A stretch of DNA of 64,000 nt from Sphingobacterium faecale (GCF_016746095.1 NZ_JAERTY010000005.1:310001-374000), one strand, 5' to 3'. Shown: positions 28,328 to 36,788, numbered from the stretch's first letter. Notes: a model not told the origin generated them from the sequence alone. A program made the numbers and translations.

Positions 28328-28705
28328 ATGACAGTCTGTTATTGTGGAAGCGCCAAAGATTTTGAAAACTGTTGCTCACTAATACATAGCGCCTCCCTCT
28401 CCGCATCTTCGGCCGAGATATTAATGCGAGCCAGATATAGTGCATTTGTCGTTGGGGATGTCTCTTTTTTATACAACACCTTTCACCCCTCCACGCGCCG
28501 GTACCAGAGCAAACAAGATATTAAAAACTGGTCTACGCAAAATAAATGGCTCAAGTTAGAGATCATAAATAGCACACAAAATACGGTGGAATTTCGCGCG
28601 TCTTATAAAGACCAAGCCAACGTACAGCATGTACATCATGAAAAGTCTAACTTCAAAGAGTTACAAGGACAGTGGTACTATATTGACGGTCGATTAATTC
28701 AATAG
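28328..28705 (+). CDS. YchJ-family SEC-C motif protein
   Basis: The 125-residue protein opens with a cysteine cluster, CYCGSAKDFENCC, the SEC-C-like zinc-binding motif of UPF0225/YchJ proteins. The rest is an NTF2-like fold (LMRARYSAFVVGDVSFLYNTFHPS, cut here into EILMRARYSAF and FLYNTFHPSTR). Function is unknown; association with protein quality control or secretion has been suggested for SEC-C proteins. It sits downstream of the cupin_8 gene in the same direction. Confidence 0.88.
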   Translation: MTVCYCGSAKDFENCCSLIHSASLSASSAEILMRARYSAFVVGDVSFLYNTFHPSTRRYQSKQDIKNWSTQNKWLKLEIINSTQNTVEFRASYKDQANVQHVHHEKSNFKELQGQWYYIDGRLIQ

Positions 28706-28708
28706 CGG

Positions 28709-28734
28709 TTAACACAAACTTAACACAGTGTTAA
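28709..28734. promoter_or_regulatory. Repeated TTAACAC half-sites forming a palindrome, possible operator
   Basis: TTAACAC occurs at 28709-28715 and again 11 bases later at 28720-28726, and the second copy is completed to a perfect palindrome by GTGTTAA at 28728-28734. The sites lie 23 bases upstream of the -7 element at 28757, over the expected -33 position. A helix-turn-helix repressor binding here would control the small ORF at 28785. Confidence 0.45.
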
Positions 28735-28756
28735 TTCATCAATAACAAATACAGCC

Positions 28757-28764
28757 TATATTTG
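28757..28764 (+). promoter_or_regulatory. Promoter -7 element of the 31-codon ORF
   Basis: TATATTTG is an exact TAnnTTTG match 20 bases before the ATG at 28785. No consensus -33 TTTG is present; the palindrome occupies that place. Confidence 0.5.
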
Positions 28765-28784
28765 TCATAACAAAAGTAAATGTT

Positions 28785-28880
28785 ATGATTAAAGATTTAG
28801 AAATCACAAATTTAGAACACATCATCGATAGTGCAGAATGGCTTTACGACGGTGATGATTTCGCAATTCTAGAAGACTAG
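28785..28880 (+). CDS. Very acidic 31-residue small protein, unknown function
   Basis: The frame reads MIKDLEITNLEHIIDSAEWL and continues with YDGDDFAILED. Ten of 31 residues are Asp or Glu, only one Lys and one His are present. It has no signal peptide or membrane segment. A promoter element precedes it and a hairpin follows 13 bases after its stop, so it looks like its own transcription unit rather than random sequence. It might be a small regulator, an inhibitor or a peptide precursor; no modification enzyme or transporter lies next to it. I do not recognise a family. Confidence 0.5.
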   Translation: MIKDLEITNLEHIIDSAEWLYDGDDFAILED

Positions 28881-28892
28881 AAATGCGATATG

Positions 28893-28916
28893 TACTTAAA
28901 CAGCTATGTTTAAGTA
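28893..28916 (+). terminator. Hairpin following the small ORF
   Basis: The arms TACTTAAAC (28893-28901) and GTTTAAGTA (28908-28916) are exact complements around a six-base loop. The following sequence is AT-rich but not a pure T run, so termination strength is uncertain. Confidence 0.45.
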
Positions 28917-28973
28917 TACTATTATTAGCGCCTCATTCAGTAATTCATTTATATAGCAAAAGGTTGAAAAACC

Positions 28974-29001
28974 AAAAATCCCCGATTTTATCGGGGATTT
29001 T
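28974..29001 (-). terminator. Terminator of the amidophosphoribosyltransferase gene
   Basis: A 12-bp perfect stem (AAAATCCCCGAT with ATCGGGGATTTT) with a TTT loop lies six bases after the stop codon on the minus strand. A-rich and T-rich flanks allow termination in both directions. Confidence 0.85.
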
Positions 29002-29007
29002 CTTTTC

Positions 29008-30918
29008 TTATCTGCTAAAATAAGCTCTGACATTCTTTCCTTCTACCCAATTCATAAAGGCCTTATTGACCACTTTATTTCCTCCGGGAGTAGGATAGTC
29101 TCCCGAGAAATACCAGTCTCCCCGATGATTAGGACAAGCCTTATGCAAATTATCCAATGTCTGAAAAATAACAACCAGCTCTGCATTCAAATCGTGCGGT
29201 CTTACAATCCTTGCGATTTCAGCAGAAATCTCCTCATCAGTAAAAGGTTCATAGATTGCTTTTACGTAATTCTCGATTTCATTTTTCGGTTTCACAATAG
29301 AAGCGATACATTTCTGATAAACTTCATCAATAACATGGGACATTCCTTTTCGTTTCAGCAGATTGATTGCTGCCTCAAAAGCGACAAACTCTCCCATTCT
29401 CGACATATCAATACCATAACAATCCGGATAACGGATCTGTGGAGCCGATGATACGATTACGATCTTCTTAGGATGTAGACGATCCAAAATAGTTAATATA
29501 GACTGCTTCAATGTCGTCCCCCTTACGATAGAATCATCAATAGCGACAATCGTATCTTCATGATCACGTACGATACCATAAGTTGTATCATAGACATGCT
29601 GAACCATATCCTGTCTATCTGCATCTTGCGTAATAAAGGTACGTAGCTTTGCATCTTTTACATTCAACTTCTCAAAGCGAGCATGTATACTCAGGATATC
29701 GTCCAATTCCTGATCTGATATTTTCTCGTTTCTATTTAATAGGATGTTTTTCTGATAATCCCTTACATACTTACTCATTCCTTCCATCATACCATAGTAG
29801 GATACCTCCGCAGTATTAGGTATAAAAGAAAATACCGTATTTTTGATATCGTTGTCAATCGCAGTCAACACTTGGTCACACAACAATTTACCCAACGATT
29901 TACGCTCTTGGTAAATATCTGCATCCGAACCTCTAGAGAAATAAATACGTTCGAAAGAACATGATTTTTGCTCAACAGGCTGTCTAAACATCTCTTGCGA
30001 AATTGAACCATCCTTCTTGGCAATCAGTGCGTGTCCGGGTTTGATTTCTTGTACCGCGTCCAATGGAATATTAAAAGCCGTCTGGATCACAGGCCTTTCT
30101 GAAGCCACAACCAATACCTCGTCATCCTGATAGAAGAATGCTGGACGGATACCGGCAGGATCACGCATTACAAACGCATCGCCATGCCCTAGAATACCAG
30201 CTATGGTGTAGCCTCCATCCCATGTTTTAGCTGAACGAGTCAATATCTTAGCGACATCAAGATTCTTTCCGATCTGGGCAGAGATCTCTATATTGGAGTA
30301 GCCTTCTTTTTTGAACTGATCGAACAGCTCTTGATTCTCATCATCCAAAAAGTGACCAATCTTCTCCAGCACAGTGACTGTATCTGCCTGCTCTTTAGGA
30401 TGTTGACCTAAATCATAAAGTTGTTGCAATAACTCGTCAACATTAGTCATGTTGAAGTTACCTGCAACCACAAGGTTACGTGTCATCCAGTTATTTTGTC
30501 TCAAAAATGGATGGCAACTCTCAATACTATTTTTACCATGCGTACCATAGCGCAAATGCCCCAACAATACTTCACCTGTAAAACTAACATTGTCTTTTAA
30601 CCATTGGGTATCCTTAGATTCCTTTGGATACGCCTTACTTACTGCGGCAAATTTCTTTTGAACATACTCAAAAATATCTGCCACTGCACTTGATCCCATA
30701 GCCCTATAGCGGCTTATGTATCGATTCCCTGGCTTGACATCAAATTTAATTGTAGCAATACCAGCCCCGTCCTGTCCGCGGTTATGTTGCTTCTCCATAA
30801 GAAGATACAACTTATTAATACCGTAGTAAGGAGTTCCATATTTTTCCTGATAATATGAGAGGGGTTTTAATAGTCGGATAAGTGCAATACCACACTCGTG
30901 TTTTATAGCGTCACTCAT
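29008..30918 (-). CDS. purF: Amidophosphoribosyltransferase, long Bacteroidota form
   Basis: I choose ATG 30918 (636 residues) because it starts MSDAIKHECGIALIR, placing the N-terminal nucleophile at Cys9, and because the promoter element at 30936-30943 lies inside the longer frame that begins at 31014. The glutaminase half has HNRGQDGAGIATI and LLGHLRYGTHG; the phosphoribosyltransferase half has the PRPP motif VAIDDSIVRGTT near residue 475. It makes 5-phosphoribosylamine, the first step of purine synthesis. It is about 130 residues longer than classical PurF, with insertions in both halves, so it may be the PurF-like paralogue seen in Bacteroidota. The gene stands alone. Confidence 0.85.
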   Translation of the reverse strand: MSDAIKHECGIALIRLLKPLSYYQEKYGTPYYGINKLYLLMEKQHNRGQDGAGIATIKFDVKPGNRYISRYRAMGSSAVADIFEYVQKKFAAVSKAYPKESKDTQWLKDNVSFTGEVLLGHLRYGTHGKNSIESCHPFLRQNNWMTRNLVVAGNFNMTNVDELLQQLYDLGQHPKEQADTVTVLEKIGHFLDDENQELFDQFKKEGYSNIEISAQIGKNLDVAKILTRSAKTWDGGYTIAGILGHGDAFVMRDPAGIRPAFFYQDDEVLVVASERPVIQTAFNIPLDAVQEIKPGHALIAKKDGSISQEMFRQPVEQKSCSFERIYFSRGSDADIYQERKSLGKLLCDQVLTAIDNDIKNTVFSFIPNTAEVSYYGMMEGMSKYVRDYQKNILLNRNEKISDQELDDILSIHARFEKLNVKDAKLRTFITQDADRQDMVQHVYDTTYGIVRDHEDTIVAIDDSIVRGTTLKQSILTILDRLHPKKIVIVSSAPQIRYPDCYGIDMSRMGEFVAFEAAINLLKRKGMSHVIDEVYQKCIASIVKPKNEIENYVKAIYEPFTDEEISAEIARIVRPHDLNAELVVIFQTLDNLHKACPNHRGDWYFSGDYPTPGGNKVVNKAFMNWVEGKNVRAYFSR

Positions 30919-30935
30919 AGCTTGAATTGATGATG

Positions 30936-30943
30936 CAAAGGTA
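30936..30943 (-). promoter_or_regulatory. Promoter -7 element of the amidophosphoribosyltransferase gene
   Basis: The minus strand reads TACCTTTG, exact consensus, 17 bases before the ATG at 30918. This decides for the shorter start. Confidence 0.6.
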
Positions 30944-31031
30944 CAAAAAATCGACCTCTTACTAAAACGTGCTTGCTTTTTTTTGCGTAAAAAACTTTCA
31001 TCTGACATAATCACTTTCTTATCTTTAGGCT

Positions 31032-31208
31032 ATGGATCTATTATTCAAGTTCTATAAAGTGGATAAAAAGTAAGTTAAGCCTGATTTCGAAGAATTGATA
31101 ATCGGCATTAACGGGCAATTATCCCATTTTACCGATTACAAAAAACAACGATTGGAAGCGCCCTTTATCACTTTTGTTACAAAGGGAAAAGAATACCGTA
31201 TACAGTAA
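31032..31208 (+). pseudogene. Possible small gene interrupted by a stop codon
   Basis: A frame of 59 codons runs from ATG 31032 to TAA 31206-31208 with one internal TAA at 31071-31073. The parts read MDLLFKFYKVDKK and, after the stop, a sequence starting VKPDFEELIIGINGQLSHFT and ending FVTKGKEYRIQ. The composition looks protein-like, but I recognise no family. It may be a decayed small gene or chance. It lies between the amidophosphoribosyltransferase and DOPA-dioxygenase-like genes. Confidence 0.25.
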
Positions 31209-31235
31209 ATATATACACACAAAACGTCAGAAAGA

Positions 31236-32129
31236 ATGGAAAGTAGGAATAGAACACAATTTCTTGTTGCTTTATCAGCGCTTCCTTTAGCAGGAGCCGT
31301 TGTCAAGCCAAGTGCATTACGCGTCTTTGCCGACAAATTAGATAGTGCAGACAAAATGCCTGTGCTCTTTCTCGGGCATGGCAGCCCCATGAATGCTATC
31401 GAGGACAACGAGTTCGTTCGGGGATTTAAAAAAATCAGCAAAGAAATAGAAAAACCGCGCGCTATTTTGGTAATCTCCGCCCATTGGGAAACCCGTGGCA
31501 CTTACGTTACAGCAATGGAAAACCCCACGACAATCCACGACTTCGGCGGCTTTCCACAAGCGCTTTTTGATGTACAATACCCCTCTCCTGGTTCGCCCGA
31601 GCTCGCTTCACTGACCAAAGATATTGTTAAATCCACGGAAGTTCATCTGGATGAGAAATGGGGACTTGATCACGGCTCTTGGTCTGTCATAAAGCACCTC
31701 TATCCCCATGCCGATGTACCCGTTATTCAGATGAGCATAGACTATACACAGCCAGCTAGCTATCACTATGCCCTAGCCAAAGAATTAGCTCAGCTGCGTC
31801 GAAAGGGCGTGCTTATTGTTGGTAGCGGAAATATGGTCCACAATCTACGCATGGTTTCCTGGTCACATATAGATACAGCAGGCTATGCCTTCGATTGGGC
31901 AAAACAAGCCGATGATAGGATGAAAGAATATATAATGGATGGAAATCATCAGGCCTTAATCGACTACAAAAAACAGGGGCAAGAGTTTGTATTGGCTATT
32001 CCGACTCCTGAGCATTACCTACCGATGTTGTACAGTTTGGCACTTCAGGATAAAAACGAAGACATACATATATTTAATGATCAAGCAGTGGCTGGCTCTC
32101 TCACCATGACCTCGCTCAAGATAGGCTAA
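31236..32129 (+). CDS. ygiD: 4,5-DOPA dioxygenase extradiol-like protein (YgiD family)
   Basis: The 297-residue protein matches the class III extradiol dioxygenase LigB fold of YgiD/DODA: VLFLGHGSPMNAIEDN holds the first metal histidine, VISAHWETRGTYVT the second, and GLDHGSWSVIKHLYP and GSGNMVHNLR are family hallmarks. About 40 residues precede the core and contain a hydrophobic stretch (FLVALSALPLAGAV), which suggests export or a membrane anchor, unlike the cytosolic E. coli protein. It opens aromatic rings of catechol compounds. It is convergent with the Rieske gene. Confidence 0.88.
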   Translation: MESRNRTQFLVALSALPLAGAVVKPSALRVFADKLDSADKMPVLFLGHGSPMNAIEDNEFVRGFKKISKEIEKPRAILVISAHWETRGTYVTAMENPTTIHDFGGFPQALFDVQYPSPGSPELASLTKDIVKSTEVHLDEKWGLDHGSWSVIKHLYPHADVPVIQMSIDYTQPASYHYALAKELAQLRRKGVLIVGSGNMVHNLRMVSWSHIDTAGYAFDWAKQADDRMKEYIMDGNHQALIDYKKQGQEFVLAIPTPEHYLPMLYSLALQDKNEDIHIFNDQAVAGSLTMTSLKIG

Positions 32130-32148
32130 TCGTACTAGAATAGTCAAG

Positions 32149-32487
32149 TCATATCCAGGAGAAAACCCGTTTCAGCAAGCTTTTCCGAACATCTATATAC
32201 CATTTACCCTCTAAACATTTTAGAGGGTAAATGGTGATAAAATTACCTTGTCCTTCAAGACCTCTCCCCGTTCTCAAATCAAACTGCTGTCTATGGTATG
32301 GACAGGTTACATAGCCATCCCGACACCACCCCTGATCTAAAGGAGCTCCCGCATGTGGACATTTCCTAGAAAAAGCTATCCAACTTCCTTCGTTAAATAC
32401 CAAGCAGAAAATCAAGCCAGGAACCATTGCCTGCCTTATCCGGCCATCAGTCTGCAAATATTCTGGAGAAATTTCAATCCAAGCCAT
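32149..32487 (-). CDS. Rieske [2Fe-2S] domain protein
   Basis: The 112-residue protein contains the two cluster-binding boxes CPHAGAPLDQGW (Cys-x-His) and CPYHRQQFDL (Cys-x-x-His) near residues 43 and 62. It has no signal peptide and no additional domain, so it resembles small Rieske ferredoxins that pass electrons to oxygenases. The upstream DOPA-dioxygenase-like gene is convergent, so a shared pathway is only a possibility. Its coding sequence contains a long perfect hairpin (32199-32235). Confidence 0.88.
   Translation of the reverse strand: MAWIEISPEYLQTDGRIRQAMVPGLIFCLVFNEGSWIAFSRKCPHAGAPLDQGWCRDGYVTCPYHRQQFDLRTGRGLEGQGNFITIYPLKCLEGKWYIDVRKSLLKRVFSWI
32199..32235. repeat. 17-bp perfect inverted repeat inside the Rieske gene
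   Basis: The arms 32199-32215 (ACCATTTACCCTCTAAA) and 32219-32235 (TTTAGAGGGTAAATGGT) are exact complements around the loop CAT. They encode the region ITIYPLKCLEGKWY of the Rieske protein. The site is 70 bases past the stop codon of the convergent dioxygenase gene, so it could end that transcript. A uridine run is missing on both strands. Confidence 0.75.
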
Positions 32488-32612
32488 GGTGTAAATTTAC
32501 AAAATATCAACGCAGTAAAGAAAGAGTAAACTATGGGCATATATTTTTAAGCTTCTATGCCGTAAATACAAAGCATTTTTTCTAAGTTTAACTGCATTAA
32601 AAATGATTAAGT

Positions 32613-33596
32613 GTGTCCATTGATTTAAAAAAGAGATTTGACCGGATTGTAGAGATACTCATTCAATTACAGTCGAAAAAGGTGATTAAGGCGCAAGAGC
32701 TTGCCGAACGCTTCGAAGTAAGCTTACGAACGATATATCGCGATATTAAAAGTCTAGAACAAGCAGGGGTTCCTATTATAGGAGAAGCAGGTACAGGATA
32801 CTCGCTTATTGATGGATACCGGCTCCCCCCTGTTGTCTTCACCAAAGAAGAAGCCATGAGTTTTATAGGGGCTGAAAAGCTAATGGAAAAATTTACCGAT
32901 AAAAAACTGATGTCGGATTATAAATCCGCTATGTATAAAATAAGGGCTGTATTAAAACACAATGAACGCGATTCGCTAAGTGCTATCGAGAATCATATAA
33001 TCATGGGAAAATCAAGCTACGACACCTTCAATCAATCGGTGCCTCATGCATTACAGACCCTCTTTGAAAGCTTAGCCCACAAACGGCAGATAGCCTTATC
33101 CTATAAGGGTGCAAATGATCAGAATCCGCAAACCCGAACCATAGAGCCGATTGGCTTATTCCACGAAAACAATTTTTGGTATATCGGAGCTTATTGCTTG
33201 AAGCGTGATGATTACCGTCAGTTTAGAGCAGATCGGATTTTCACCATAGAAATATTGTCGAACACCTTCACAAAAAAACATATTACATTAGCTGAACTGC
33301 TAGAAAATCGAAACAGCCAAATCGTAGCAACTCCGGTACATATCCGTGTCGGCCTCGCGACAGCTCCACATTTAGATTGGCAAAAAAAGTATTTTGGCTT
33401 CACTCATGAGAAGAAAACAGAGGACTATGTCGATCTTTTCTTTGACCTAAAGAGTTCTCTTGAATATTTTGCACGATGGTTTATGATGTTTGCCGACGAC
33501 GCTACCATTCTAGAACCCCCAATCCTCAAACAGATGGTAGCAACGATACTAAACGAGAGTATCACCCGTTTTAAAAATCCAATAAAGGCATTATAA
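32613..33596 (+). CDS. HTH/WYL-domain transcriptional regulator (YafY type)
   Basis: The 327-residue protein starts at GTG 32613. Residues 6-60 form a winged helix-turn-helix (KAQELAERFEVSLRTIYRDI), and residues of about 140-225 form the WYL ligand-sensing domain (IEPIGLFHENNFWYIGAYCL, RQFRADRI), followed by the WCX extension. WYL proteins sense nucleotides or nucleic acid and regulate neighbouring genes. It lies upstream of a GNAT and a methyltransferase gene but is separated by 38 bases; its targets are unknown. Confidence 0.9.
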   Translation: MSIDLKKRFDRIVEILIQLQSKKVIKAQELAERFEVSLRTIYRDIKSLEQAGVPIIGEAGTGYSLIDGYRLPPVVFTKEEAMSFIGAEKLMEKFTDKKLMSDYKSAMYKIRAVLKHNERDSLSAIENHIIMGKSSYDTFNQSVPHALQTLFESLAHKRQIALSYKGANDQNPQTRTIEPIGLFHENNFWYIGAYCLKRDDYRQFRADRIFTIEILSNTFTKKHITLAELLENRNSQIVATPVHIRVGLATAPHLDWQKKYFGFTHEKKTEDYVDLFFDLKSSLEYFARWFMMFADDATILEPPILKQMVATILNESITRFKNPIKAL

Positions 33597-33634
33597 TTGC
33601 TGTATAGCTACGTAATTAGAGCCTACATAATACC

Positions 33635-34225
33635 ATGCAGCACAAAACTCCAAACCAACCAGTCGAAACGATCAGTCTTTGCGAAGATATATGCCTTGTA
33701 CCAAGCTGTGAGGAGCATGCGACCGCTCTTTTTGATGCTATTGATACGAATAGAGCATTTCTGAGCCGTTTCCTTCCTTGGGTCGATCACACACAGGCGC
33801 TGTCTGATACCGTATCTTATCTTCAATATGCCATAGCGAACAATGCAAAAGGCAATGAACTTACGTATAATATTTTTAGAAACAACACACTTATCGGAAG
33901 GATAGGCATCCATCAGATCGATAGGACTAATGACAACGCGTCTATCGGATATTGGCTTGTTGAAAAGGAGCAAGGAAATGGCATTATAACCAAAGCCACT
34001 GAAATGATTCTGAAAATAGCATTTAAAGACCTTGGTTTTCAACGAATCGAAATACTTACGGCTACTAAAAATAAAAGGAGTTCAGCTATTCCGCTACGGC
34101 TGGGCTTCGTACATGAAGGTGTGTTAAGGCAAATGGAAAAACATGGAAACACATATTTTGATTTAAACATCTTTTCCCTGTTAAAACAGGAGTGGAAAAA
34201 ACAGAAAAGGAATATAATGGGTTAA
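33635..34225 (+). CDS. GNAT acetyltransferase (RimJ/RimL type)
   Basis: The 196-residue protein shows the GNAT acetyl-CoA motif EKEQGNGIITKATEMIL and the following stretch FQRIEILTATKNKRSSAIPLRLGF (given here in two parts, FQRIEILTATKN and SSAIPLRLGFVHEG). The RimL subgroup acetylates N-termini of ribosomal proteins or other amines. It follows the WYL regulator in the same direction and may belong to its unit. The substrate is not predictable. Confidence 0.87.
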   Translation: MQHKTPNQPVETISLCEDICLVPSCEEHATALFDAIDTNRAFLSRFLPWVDHTQALSDTVSYLQYAIANNAKGNELTYNIFRNNTLIGRIGIHQIDRTNDNASIGYWLVEKEQGNGIITKATEMILKIAFKDLGFQRIEILTATKNKRSSAIPLRLGFVHEGVLRQMEKHGNTYFDLNIFSLLKQEWKKQKRNIMG

Positions 34226-34281
34226 AATTAATTTAACTTCATCCTATTTTTTTCCTAATTTTATAGAAAAGATATCGTGCC

Positions 34282-35019
34282 ATGAAGGATAACTTTTCTA
34301 ATATATCGGACAAATACGCAAAGTTTAGGCCTACCTATCCGCAAACCATCTATGACTTCATATATCCATTATTGAGTCAGCGGGATATCGCCTGGGATTG
34401 CGGTACCGGTACAGGCCAGGTGGCTCTCGAGTTAGCGAAAGATTTTAACAAGGTCTATGCGACAGATATAAGCGCACAGCAACTCGAGCATGCGCCGCAT
34501 GCAGATAATATCATATACACAGTCCAAAGGGCAGAGCAGACTGTATTTCCAGCGAACAGCTTTGATTTAATAACCGTTGCCCAGGCCGTACATTGGTTTG
34601 ACTTTGACAAGTTCAATGAAGAGGTAAAGCGTGTCGGTAGACCAAATAGTATTATTGCATTATTCGGCTATGAACTGATCAATATTACTCCGGAAATAGA
34701 TGCGATCATAAAAAACCTATACACGCATATTGTTGGTTCTTATTGGGATCCCGAACGTAAGCATATCGAACAACAGTATCAGACTATACCTTTTCCGTAT
34801 CGGGAGTTGGAAACACCAGAAATCACCAATATCAAGCTATGGAATATCGATGCCCTATTAGGGTATCTCCAAACTTGGTCGGCCGTTCAACATTATGAAA
34901 AAGATAAAGGAAGCAGCCCGGTAAAAGCTATAGAGCATGAACTGAGAAAAGTATGGGGGACATTAGAAGTTCGAAAAGTCAGTTTTCCTATCATCTTCAG
35001 AGTAGGACGGATCAAATAG
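34282..35019 (+). CDS. Class I SAM-dependent methyltransferase
   Basis: The 245-residue protein has the SAM-binding motif I AWDCGTGTGQVALELAKDF near residue 36, the acidic motif II VYATDIS and the post-motif region FDLITVAQAVHWFDFDKF. The N-terminal FSNISDKYAKFRPTYP and the AVHWFD element resemble the trans-aconitate/Crg1-like methyltransferases, but the specificity is not secure. It lies 56 bases after the GNAT gene and is convergent with the MFS gene, only nine bases apart. Confidence 0.85.
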   Translation: MKDNFSNISDKYAKFRPTYPQTIYDFIYPLLSQRDIAWDCGTGTGQVALELAKDFNKVYATDISAQQLEHAPHADNIIYTVQRAEQTVFPANSFDLITVAQAVHWFDFDKFNEEVKRVGRPNSIIALFGYELINITPEIDAIIKNLYTHIVGSYWDPERKHIEQQYQTIPFPYRELETPEITNIKLWNIDALLGYLQTWSAVQHYEKDKGSSPVKAIEHELRKVWGTLEVRKVSFPIIFRVGRIK

Positions 35020-35028
35020 CCGTCAACA

Positions 35029-36204
35029 TCAATTATAGACCTTTTTTGCGAAAATCACATGGGCCAATAACGCCAGAAGGTTAAACCCAAAACCTATAGC
35101 ACAGACTCCGGCCCACTGCGCTTGCTCCCATGCCCATGATGCGGTTAATGTCCCCAACGAACCACCAATAAAGTAAGAAACCATATATACCGTATTTAAC
35201 CGATTGGTTGCTTTTGGATCAATTGCAAAGAAATCGGTTTGATTCATGATATGTGATGCCTGTAGACCCAAATCAAGTAAGATTACACCTATAACTAAAC
35301 CCCAATAGGTCTCCCCTGCTCCAAATGTAAACGTCCAGCTTGTCAACAGGATAAGCAGTGCAGCTAACACAATTCTATAGTTAGACCATTTGCGTGTAAA
35401 CCGGCCAACCGACGCAGCCGCCAGAGCTCCTACAGCGCCAACAAGTCCAAAACTGCCAACGACAGTCGCACCTACATAAAACGGAGGACCTTCTAAATGA
35501 AATACCAAACTTGTAAAGACCGCCGACATACCAGCAAAAGCCATCGCTCCCCGAAAGGAAGCTAAGCGCAATAGAGGGTATCTCCTGGCCATATCGACAA
35601 CAGAACGAAGCAAAGAGCTATAACTACCTTTAAAATTGGGAGTCGGATCCGGCAATAGCTTGTATATCCCTGTCCATGTAAACAACATCAAACCTACAGC
35701 AATCAGGTACATCATCCGCCAGCCCCACAAGTCTCCGACAATGCCGCTAAACATGCGCGATAGTAATATGCCTAACAGCAGTCCGGACATAACCATGCCG
35801 ATATTTGAAGAACGCTTTTCTAAAGACGAAAACTCTGCAGCCATGGGTACAAAAAGCTGTGGAACTACAGAAGCACCGCCAAGAATAAAATTGGCCACGT
35901 ATAGCATCCACAGATCTTTAGAAAAATAAATCCAGATTAAACATATTATCACAGCTACGAGATCCAACAGCACCAATTTTCGACGCCACACCTTATCTCC
36001 TAAGGGTACAATAAACAGCAAGCCACAAGCATATCCCATCTGGGTCATTACAGGAATCTTGCTCACAGCCATCTCTCCGACCTCAAAATCTTCCGCAATT
36101 AGGGACAATAAAGGCTGATTATAATAGATATTTGCTACAACTAAGCCCGATGTAATAGTCATCAACCAAAGTGTTGCATTTTTTAACGTTACCGTTTGCT
36201 TCAT
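35029..36204 (-). CDS. MFS transporter, drug-exporter-like
   Basis: The 391-residue protein has 12 predicted membrane helices, the signature IYYNQPLLSLIAEDFEV in the first helix-loop and GDKVWRRKLVLLDLVAV as motif A. It belongs to a DHA1-like branch of unassigned exporters. It is a single gene with its own short upstream region. The cargo is unknown. Confidence 0.85.
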   Translation of the reverse strand: MKQTVTLKNATLWLMTITSGLVVANIYYNQPLLSLIAEDFEVGEMAVSKIPVMTQMGYACGLLFIVPLGDKVWRRKLVLLDLVAVIICLIWIYFSKDLWMLYVANFILGGASVVPQLFVPMAAEFSSLEKRSSNIGMVMSGLLLGILLSRMFSGIVGDLWGWRMMYLIAVGLMLFTWTGIYKLLPDPTPNFKGSYSSLLRSVVDMARRYPLLRLASFRGAMAFAGMSAVFTSLVFHLEGPPFYVGATVVGSFGLVGAVGALAAASVGRFTRKWSNYRIVLAALLILLTSWTFTFGAGETYWGLVIGVILLDLGLQASHIMNQTDFFAIDPKATNRLNTVYMVSYFIGGSLGTLTASWAWEQAQWAGVCAIGFGFNLLALLAHVIFAKKVYN

Positions 36205-36264
36205 GTTTGTTTTTTTGTATGCGAACTTACAAAATCATCTACAAAACGTATAGATAAAATAGAA

Positions 36265-36293
36265 AAGCGACCATCTTTTTACAGAGGTCGCTT
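36265..36293 (-). terminator. Terminator of the DinB-family gene
   Basis: An 8-bp stem (AAGCGACC and GGTCGCTT) with a 13-base loop follows the dinB-like stop by 21 bases on the minus strand and is followed by a T-rich tract. Confidence 0.75.
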
Positions 36294-36314
36294 ATTTCTT
36301 ATCCCATCTACTTT

Positions 36315-36788
36315 TTAATATCTTTCCCAGAAAAAAGGAGGCTCGATTCCTAGCGCCCGTAGATACACATAGCCTTGTGCGCGGTGATGGATCTCGTTAT
36401 CAATAAAGTATTGAATATTTTCGACTATTGGAAACTCATATTCACCAAAGATTTTAAAACTCTCCTTAAACCTATCTACAGCAATCTCACTGAATAGTGC
36501 GTCTATCTTGGGTGTATCTGCATCCCAGTGTTCCAATAGTTCCTGTTTAGTCGTTAATGGTAAGTTGTGATCGTACTTCTCAATTTGATTTGACACGATG
36601 CTTTCCAACCCAGGTACAGCTATAGACAACATCTCTTTTACCATCTCGGCAAAGGGACGCATTCCACCAATCGAAAACTCAAATAATTCTTTTTCTGGGA
36701 ACTTCTCAATGACACGTCTAGCCAATGCCCGATGTCCTTGCCAGCTTTTTAAAAGCTCTTCCTTTGAAATAATACCTTGTGTATTCAT
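36315..36788 (-). CDS. DinB-family protein
   Basis: The 157-residue helical protein shows the DinB/YfiT four-helix bundle pattern with candidate metal ligands: His19 (SWQGHRALARR), His117-like WDADTPKID region and the C-terminal EIHHRAQGYVYLRALG histidines. Members are metal-dependent and include bacillithiol or mycothiol S-transferases, but many have no known role. It stands alone with its own terminator. A damage-response role should not be assumed from the family name. Confidence 0.82.
   Translation of the reverse strand: MNTQGIISKEELLKSWQGHRALARRVIEKFPEKELFEFSIGGMRPFAEMVKEMLSIAVPGLESIVSNQIEKYDHNLPLTTKQELLEHWDADTPKIDALFSEIAVDRFKESFKIFGEYEFPIVENIQYFIDNEIHHRAQGYVYLRALGIEPPFFWERY

Noticed and set aside
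28883..29023. 46-codon frame right after the 31-codon ORF (MRYVLKQLCLSILLLAPHSV...)
   Set aside because: It runs through both the hairpin at 28893 and the terminator at 28974 and overlaps the end of the PurF-like gene. It has a hydrophobic start but is probably chance.
31136..31501. 121-codon minus-strand frame over the start of the DOPA-dioxygenase-like gene
   Set aside because: The opposite strand encodes a complete YgiD-family protein; this frame has no family match.
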